A model generated the notes under the pieces. It saw only the letters and a list, made by a program, of their open reading frames with translations, ran no database searches and was not told the origin of the DNA. Shown one piece after another: positions 22,976 to 27,657 of a stretch of 27,657 nt of DNA. How positions within the stretch are numbered: position 1 is the first letter of the stretch; every line of letters begins with the position of its first letter. This DNA is from a virus: the IMG/VR virus record IMGVR_UViG_3300037493_000097, positions 1 to 27,657 of that record; one strand, given 5' to 3'. The translations under genes were made by a program, and so were the position numbers.

Positions 22976-25820
22976 CGCTCGACGTGTCTTCCTTGATGTA
23001 CTCGTCCACCTTGATAAAATCATCATCAAGCTTGAACCAGAGGCAGTGCACGTTACCGCCAGAGACAGCCATACCCTTGGACAGGCGCTTACCGTCGCGC
23101 TTCACCAGACGCCCCTGCTTCTCCAGCTTGGTCAACGTGTCGTTGTAATTGATCTGGTATTTGACGCAGTATTCCTTGAACGGCTTGGCGATAAAGAACA
23201 TCATATTGGTGTCCGGCTCGATGCGAATTAGCAACTCACCCTTTGGTTCGCGCTTCGGCAGTGCTTGCATATTGGTGCGCAGGTCCGCCATGTCATCAAC
23301 GACGAGGATGTTTTGCACGTGGCGATAGAGGTAGTCGTTGATGACTTGCTCCACACCGTTCAACGGTGCTGCTGTGTCCACACGGATACGCTCAATCAAA
23401 CCACAGGCCCACATATAGATGCGGTCCATATCCCAGTCGATTAACCCGCACTGCTTGGCAAGCATACCACCCACGATGTTGGCCGAAAGCGTAGCCGACC
23501 AGAAGCGCTCCTTAGGTAGCAACCCAAGCTCACGGTCGATCTTCTCCTGCATTTGGGCGCACTTACCAAGCACATACTCCATGTTTGCCAACACGTAGCG
23601 GATGTAAATAGGTCCGGCATGGCCGTAGTTAGTAAAGAGCACCTTGTCGAATAGGTTCTTACCATGCGCAGTGCTGACGGTTTCTACCAGCCCGATGGGG
23701 TACTCAATCAGGCGCATCAGTTCGCCTTCTGGGTTGTCCTTCAATATCGACAGCTTCTCAACGAACGAAGAGTTTGACGTCGAAACCGTGATGCTCTGCC
23801 ACGTGGTGTTGTTCTCGCGCAGTTCGTTGGCCCCAGCCAACATGCGCTCCTTACCCTTACCGTTGGACAGCGAGTACAGGAAATCCGAATATTCCTTCGA
23901 CGTGACGTTGGTAAGCTCGTCCATCGTGGGGGCCAAGTTGTTAAGGACGCCGACCCACTGGAGCTTACCGTTCATGGTGTCGATTTCTTTAAGGCGCAGT
24001 TCCTTGGGGTGCCCGTAGACGCTGTTCACCATGTTAAGGATGGTGGTCTTACCCGTACCGGAGAGCGAGTTGAACAGGTTGATAACCGCTCCGGTCTGGT
24101 CGAGGAACTTGAGCAGCGGAGACCCGAACGCGCTAAGCGCAGCGAAAGCCTGTGCTTCCATACCCTCTACACCATAGAGGCTCCAGACTTCTTTCCAGTT
24201 TTCCAGCGACCCAACTGGGCCGACGAACTTAGCCAGCTTACTTGTGGCCTTAGAGGGAGGGGAATAGATGTTGCCCTCAACGGTGATCTCTTGGTCACCC
24301 AAAACGAAACGGCTGTTGCCGTCTACCCAGCCAAATTGTTGTCTCATAATTTCTGCCTTATTTCTGTGTTGGAGTTCTTCGACTGACTTCATGACATAGT
24401 CCATGAGCACGTCGAACTTTTTGCCGTAACTAACCACACCCCGTGCGGAGAGCGCCTTGCGAAGCTCGTCCTTCTGGGTGACCTTAAACATCGGGATCGA
24501 AAACTCACGCAACGGGTCGCGTGGTAGGTGTAAGCGAAACAGCGCGGAGTCGCCCTCACCGGGGTCGTGCATCCGCTTCACCACATACAGGTCGTTGGAG
24601 TAGACCATGATAGGGTCAGTTTCTTCCGAGTCCTTAGGTGGCTTGCGCCAGATACCCCCACCTTCACCCCGATAATATGGGAAGGGGTACTTGGGGATTT
24701 CGATCTCTTCGACTACACCGGGCGACGTTTCAACCGTTACCGAATCCTCTACGGACTCTTTGACGATCTTACCCAATTCTTTGGGGCCAAGGATTTTATC
24801 AAGATGTGGACACCCAACGCATAGGTCAGGGTTGACGCTCTTGAACTTGGCGCAGCTTGTCGCCTTCCGGATGGTGGCTACCTTCTTGTCTATGGTCTCT
24901 GGGTCGTAATCCGGATGGCCCTTTGACATCATGTGCACTGCTGTATCAGCATCCCCGCACATGGCAGCCACGGACAGCGCGTAGAACCATTCGTAATAGC
25001 CAACGGTGGCTTGGTTCTTATAGGCATGCAGAAGCTGGTTGCATCCGTCGCCCTTGGCTGTGCGGACCATTATGCGCTTGAAGTTATAATCCACGCCATT
25101 CATCAACGCCTGTTGGCGCGGTGACATCTCGAAGTTGTCGTCGAAGATTGTCGCCTGTGGCTTGACACCAAAGACAGAGCGCATTGCCTCAATGGTAGTC
25201 GTCTCACCTACATGGATAAACTGAACCGGACGTGGCTCTTCCTGCTTGAAGTTAAACGTGCCGGGGATGCGCAGGATGCGCGCCACTTCAAATACCTTGT
25301 CATCGACGTAGAAGTTCTGGGCGCGACAGACCGCCTTGAAGCGTTCAGCCACTGGTTCCCAGTCACGCCGTGATATTTCTTCCTCAAGCGGCCAATAGGC
25401 ATGGATGCCACCGCCTGAGCTTACGAGGGTAGGGGTAGAAAGACCGACCGTCTTGCAGAAGCTACGCAGCGCTCCGAGCGCTGCCTTCTGGTCAATATAT
25501 CCATCAGGTCGTTTAGTGTTAGGGTCGATCTCGGCCTTGGTAGGACCGCAATCTATGTCGAGCCAAAAGGCTTTCAATCCCTTCACGTTCTCCTTTGTGC
25601 GGTTGTCACCAGTTGCATACTTGGCGACCCCGAAGAATACGTTCCACCCAGCGTTGACGTAGCGCTCAACCAGAGCGTCTACTTCTTCCCGCGTAGCCAC
25701 AAGTTCCTGACGGACGTCAGCGTTCTTCCCACTTCCCTTTATACTCGTAATTGCGAACCAGCCGTCGGCTGGCTGCACGAGGTCTAGGAGATCGGGTTGT
25801 TGCATTGCATCACTCACCAT
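22965..25820 (-). CDS. Bifunctional primase-helicase (AEP-like primase + DUF927-like helicase)
   Basis: A 951-residue replication protein. The N-terminal part shows archaeo-eukaryotic-primase-type signatures: FWLDIDCG with D88 and D90, SSGGGIHAYWP with H140, VDDKVFEVARILRIPGT with D173/D174 and the RIPGT block at 184-188. A likely zinc site is C323 with C334, C337 and H339. The C-terminal helicase has Walker A SLSGTGKTT (585-593) and a Walker B-like region with D634 and E635, typical of the DUF927 group. It should synthesise primers and unwind DNA at the phage fork. The start at 25820 has GGAG 9 bases upstream, within a hairpin; ATG 25805, with GGTGAG 7 bases upstream, is a serious alternative (946 residues). 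Confidence 0.85.
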   Translation of the reverse strand: MVSDAMQQPDLLDLVQPADGWFAITSIKGSGKNADVRQELVATREEVDALVERYVNAGWNVFFGVAKYATGDNRTKENVKGLKAFWLDIDCGPTKAEIDPNTKRPDGYIDQKAALGALRSFCKTVGLSTPTLVSSGGGIHAYWPLEEEISRRDWEPVAERFKAVCRAQNFYVDDKVFEVARILRIPGTFNFKQEEPRPVQFIHVGETTTIEAMRSVFGVKPQATIFDDNFEMSPRQQALMNGVDYNFKRIMVRTAKGDGCNQLLHAYKNQATVGYYEWFYALSVAAMCGDADTAVHMMSKGHPDYDPETIDKKVATIRKATSCAKFKSVNPDLCVGCPHLDKILGPKELGKIVKESVEDSVTVETSPGVVEEIEIPKYPFPYYRGEGGGIWRKPPKDSEETDPIMVYSNDLYVVKRMHDPGEGDSALFRLHLPRDPLREFSIPMFKVTQKDELRKALSARGVVSYGKKFDVLMDYVMKSVEELQHRNKAEIMRQQFGWVDGNSRFVLGDQEITVEGNIYSPPSKATSKLAKFVGPVGSLENWKEVWSLYGVEGMEAQAFAALSAFGSPLLKFLDQTGAVINLFNSLSGTGKTTILNMVNSVYGHPKELRLKEIDTMNGKLQWVGVLNNLAPTMDELTNVTSKEYSDFLYSLSNGKGKERMLAGANELRENNTTWQSITVSTSNSSFVEKLSILKDNPEGELMRLIEYPIGLVETVSTAHGKNLFDKVLFTNYGHAGPIYIRYVLANMEYVLGKCAQMQEKIDRELGLLPKERFWSATLSANIVGGMLAKQCGLIDWDMDRIYMWACGLIERIRVDTAAPLNGVEQVINDYLYRHVQNILVVDDMADLRTNMQALPKREPKGELLIRIEPDTNMMFFIAKPFKEYCVKYQINYNDTLTKLEKQGRLVKRDGKRLSKGMAVSGGNVHCLWFKLDDDFIKVDEYIKEDTSSDAD

Positions 25821-25821
25821 C

Positions 25822-25836
25822 GCGGGAAGCTCCCGC
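25822..25836 (-). promoter_or_regulatory. Hairpin over the primase-helicase ribosome binding site
   Basis: GCGGGA and TCCCGC form a perfect 6-bp GC-rich stem with a 3-base loop, ending one base before the ATG at 25820. The only Shine-Dalgarno for that start (GGAG) lies in the stem. It could limit initiation at 25820 or favour the ATG at 25805. Regulatory role is inference. Confidence 0.4.
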
Positions 25837-25853
25837 TTATTATTTGCTCTTTG

Positions 25854-25872
25854 AAAAACCTCAGGCGAGGTT
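25854..25872 (-). terminator. Weak intrinsic terminator or attenuator at the end of the HTH gene
   Basis: On the minus strand AACCTC, a GCCT loop and GAGGTT form a 6-bp stem that runs into a five-T tract. The stop codon of the HTH gene lies in it. The stem is short, so partial termination between the HTH gene and the primase-helicase gene is more likely than a full stop. Confidence 0.4.
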
Positions 25873-26088
25873 GGCTATATATGCCTCGATAGCTTCACAG
25901 GCAGGTCCTCTTGGCTCACTTCTTCCAAGAAACCAGTAGTATATAGTCTGCCGTGTAACCCCAAGTGCCTCCGCTACTGTGGAGACTGGGATGTCTTGGG
26001 CGAGACAAACTCGCCCAAGCTTTACTCCCATGAGGTTACCGTCGGCTTCCTTTATGCCTTGGGCTATGCGTATGGTGTAACCCTGCAT
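25861..26088 (-). CDS. Small helix-turn-helix DNA-binding protein
   Basis: A 75-residue protein. I chose ATG 26088, because GAGG lies 7 bases upstream, inside the end of the ssDNA-binding protein gene; the TTG at 26094 is less likely. Residues 34-58 (PVSTVAEALGVTRQTIYYWFLG) form a clear helix-turn-helix with 'VAEALGV' as the first helix and 'TRQTIYYW' as recognition helix, followed by a R-x-E-P-R-G turn as in Cro/CopG-sized phage regulators. It is basic and has no other domain. It may regulate the replication operon or act in replication. Targets cannot be read from the sequence. The end overlaps a hairpin. Confidence 0.8.
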   Translation of the reverse strand: MQGYTIRIAQGIKEADGNLMGVKLGRVCLAQDIPVSTVAEALGVTRQTIYYWFLGRSEPRGPACEAIEAYIANLA

Positions 26089-26090
26089 AA

Positions 26091-26990
26091 TCAAGCCTCT
26101 TCTTCGTCAGCAAGCCATTCGTTGAGGACTTCCGCCAGTTCTGGCTTCACCTCGGCAGTCGCCTTGGGTTTTGCGGTCCGCTTGACCGGTGCTACTTCTT
26201 CCTCATCGTCGTCGCCGAACGGATTGGCAGTCGCAACAGGTGCGGCAATAGCAGCAACAGCAGGAGCCTTGGCCCCATCCATCGCAGCAGCCGTAAGCTG
26301 GATGTAACGCTGGGTCTCTGAATCGTCCTGTGCGGCGTCAACCAGACCAGCTTCCAACTCTGTGAGGTGGCGGATGGCTTTGAACTTCAGCTTCGAGGTG
26401 TCCGACTCAAGGTCGTACATTACCCGAGTAACGACGGTGTCGAGGTTTTCACCATTGGCCGACAGGAACTTCCGATAGGCTTCGAACGGATGGTTGTTAC
26501 CAACGCTCTTACCGAACAGCGAAGTCGCTGCGTAATTCATCTGGTAGATTTCACCTGATGGGTCACCAGCAACGAGGACCGCTACGCGGCGCTTGAAGCG
26601 GCAAGCCTTACCCTTACCGTTCTGACCCGAACCATCGACGTTCTTGGGGCATGCGGCGCAGGAGTCAGACTGCGGAGTGGTAGCCTTGGCGTCCGGCTTG
26701 TCACCCAACCCCGACCAGCAATCAGGCAGCGTGGCTTTTGCGTCTGGGTCATACGCCTTAACGTAGAACTCACGCGACACGTCCTTCATCCAATCAACGA
26801 TGATGACATCCAGTTGGTGCGGCACAGCTTTGCCGATCTGCTCCCCGCCAACGACACGCTTAAATGTAGCGGCGTTAGTGGTAGCAATGCGACGGAGGCC
26901 AGTGCCACCACCCATCTTATCTGCGCGGCGCGTCTCACGGCGTACCGTGGGCAGGTCGGAGGCTTCTTCAAATATAGTAATGTTGCTCAT
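26091..26990 (-). CDS. Putative phage single-stranded-DNA-binding protein
   Basis: A 299-residue protein from ATG 26990 (a GTG at 26999 would add three residues). It shows the layout of phage SSBs: a basic N-terminus (RRETRRADKMGG), a core with cysteines C91, C111, C114 and C130 that could hold zinc (the C-A-A-C pair is clear), an aromatic-rich section (YQMNYAATSLFGK, NNHPFEAYRKFL), a long Ala/Pro/acidic linker, and a strongly acidic tip (EWLADEEEA) like the partner-binding tails of SSBs. It lies between a coiled-coil protein and the HTH and primase-helicase genes, consistent with a replication fork role. The family name is my judgement from layout; sequence signatures alone are not decisive. 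Confidence 0.6.
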   Translation of the reverse strand: MSNITIFEEASDLPTVRRETRRADKMGGGTGLRRIATTNAATFKRVVGGEQIGKAVPHQLDVIIVDWMKDVSREFYVKAYDPDAKATLPDCWSGLGDKPDAKATTPQSDSCAACPKNVDGSGQNGKGKACRFKRRVAVLVAGDPSGEIYQMNYAATSLFGKSVGNNHPFEAYRKFLSANGENLDTVVTRVMYDLESDTSKLKFKAIRHLTELEAGLVDAAQDDSETQRYIQLTAAAMDGAKAPAVAAIAAPVATANPFGDDDEEEVAPVKRTAKPKATAEVKPELAEVLNEWLADEEEA

Positions 26991-26995
26991 GGTTT

Positions 26996-27400
26996 TCACT
27001 TCTCGCTAGGTTTGCGGACTTGGATGACATACTTATTATCGACTTGGAGGCCGATGGGAAGAGCGTCCGGGTTCTCTTCCAAGAATTGCTTCATATTACC
27101 ATTGTGGATGCGCTTTTCTAGCAGATGCACGGCTTCGTTCTCGACGATAAATTCGTTCATCTTCTCCCAATCGGTGGTCCAGTAGCGGGTTTGTACACGC
27201 CGCGACACCGTCCCCACTGGGGTCTTCACGCTATCAAGGTTCTGCGTATTACAGAAGTTCAGAAGCTCACCGGACACAAGGTCCAGCTTCTCCTTAAGCG
27301 AGGCCACACGGGCCTCATGGGCTTCTTCTGCCTCCGCTATGGCTGCGCGTAACTTACGATACGCAGACACGAGGTCATTAACTGGTACTGGTTCTGACAT
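26996..27400 (-). CDS. Coiled-coil phage protein upstream of SSB candidate (Gp157-like)
   Basis: A 134-residue protein with an excellent ribosome site (AAGGAG, 6 bases before ATG). The first 60 residues form a charged coiled coil (VSAYRKLRAAIAEAEEAHEARVASLKEKL). A short strand-rich section follows (VKTPVGTVSRRVQTRYWTTDW), then FIVENEAVHLLEKRIHN, and a C-terminal hairpin (IGLQVDNKYVIQVRKPSEK). This order fits the Gp157-type or Gam-like proteins often found beside phage SSBs and helicases, though those assignments are tentative. It does not overlap the SSB start chosen here; its stop lies six bases before that ATG. Confidence 0.65.
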   Translation of the reverse strand: MSEPVPVNDLVSAYRKLRAAIAEAEEAHEARVASLKEKLDLVSGELLNFCNTQNLDSVKTPVGTVSRRVQTRYWTTDWEKMNEFIVENEAVHLLEKRIHNGNMKQFLEENPDALPIGLQVDNKYVIQVRKPSEK

Positions 27401-27450
27401 AGTTTGCTCCTTCGTGTGGCTTTGGCCACTGTCTTGTTCTACTCCCCTTT

Positions 27451-27657
27451 TTATACAGTGTCAAGTTCTCTACGGTATAAATCAATGATGCGTTCGTGAT
27501 TTTCAATGTTCCCGCGCAGCATAGAATAAAGACGCGCTTCGACTTCGCTGCCCGTTATATGCACGATGGTCATGGCGTTCTTCTGGCCGGGGCGGTCGAT
27601 ACGGGCGTTTGCCTGTAGGTAGGTCTCCACAGAAGTCACCGGGGCATACCAGATGAT
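27451..27657 (-). CDS. SNF2-type DNA helicase, C-terminal end (5' partial)
   Basis: The frame is open from the right edge of the window; 68 residues of the C-terminus are visible. IIWYAPVTSVETYLQANARI, DRPGQK and NAMTIVHI form the last conserved helicase motifs of SNF2-family proteins: the Y-x-Q-A-x-x-R-I-x-R-x-GQ block of motif VI, then the following strand. The C-terminus is short (NHERIIDLYRRELDTV). In phages of this kind such helicases act in replication or repair. The remainder lies outside the window, so ATPase motifs cannot be checked here. Confidence 0.9.
   Translation of the reverse strand: MIWYAPVTSVETYLQANARIDRPGQKNAMTIVHITGSEVEARLYSMLRGNIENHERIIDLYRRELDTV

Noticed and set aside
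27416-27429. Small inverted repeat GTGGC-TTTG-GCCAC upstream of the coiled-coil gene on the minus strand
   Set aside because: Only a 5-bp stem and no T tract; too weak to call a terminator or operator without comparison to relatives.

Overview
The window is part of the genome of a tailed double-stranded DNA bacteriophage, most likely a short-tailed (podovirus-like) phage of an aquatic Gram-negative proteobacterium. The support is the gene content: repetitive tail fibres, an S74 fibre chaperone domain, a GH19 endolysin with an Rz/Rz1 spanin pair (which implies an outer membrane), a run of large internal virion proteins ending in a 2037-residue giant, and a phage replication module. No portal, capsid or terminase gene, tRNA, rRNA, insertion sequence or CRISPR array was seen. 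Host and family are inference; no database search was possible.

Layout. Bases 1-1342 hold the 3' part of an S74 tail-fibre gene that begins outside the window. Bases 1344-2127 carry three small genes, including a lipoprotein. Bases 2111-4144 form a lysis cassette: two related two-helix membrane proteins, a 56-residue one-helix membrane protein, GH19 endolysin, i-spanin, and an o-spanin read in another frame across the i-spanin end. Bases 4173-10687 hold repetitive fibre or virion proteins and a 640-residue tail or structural protein. Bases 10724-22694 hold the internal virion module: a Gly/Ala-rich membrane-active candidate, a GNAT-like protein, a Gln/Asn-rich protein with 32- and 66-residue repeats, a 487-residue protein, and the giant PLxRFG-type protein.

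From 22781 to the right edge every gene is on the minus strand: SNF2-type helicase (partial), a coiled-coil protein, a candidate ssDNA-binding protein, a small HTH protein, a 951-residue primase-helicase, and a 64-residue protein. The two transcription units converge. A perfect 9-bp hairpin at 22698-22727 has a T5 tract only when read on the minus strand, so it probably ends the replication operon.

Genes are packed tightly. Many junctions are TAATG one-base or ATGA four-base overlaps, which suggests translational coupling. There is no stretch over 300 bases without a gene; the largest gap (22695-22780) holds the terminator.

The most unusual observation is a 64-codon reading frame at 17821-18015. 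It has a near-ideal ribosome binding site and a well-formed amphipathic product, and it is nested out of frame inside the giant gene, exactly where the giant protein is low-complexity linker. It looks like a real gene that the giant reading frame has been extended across.
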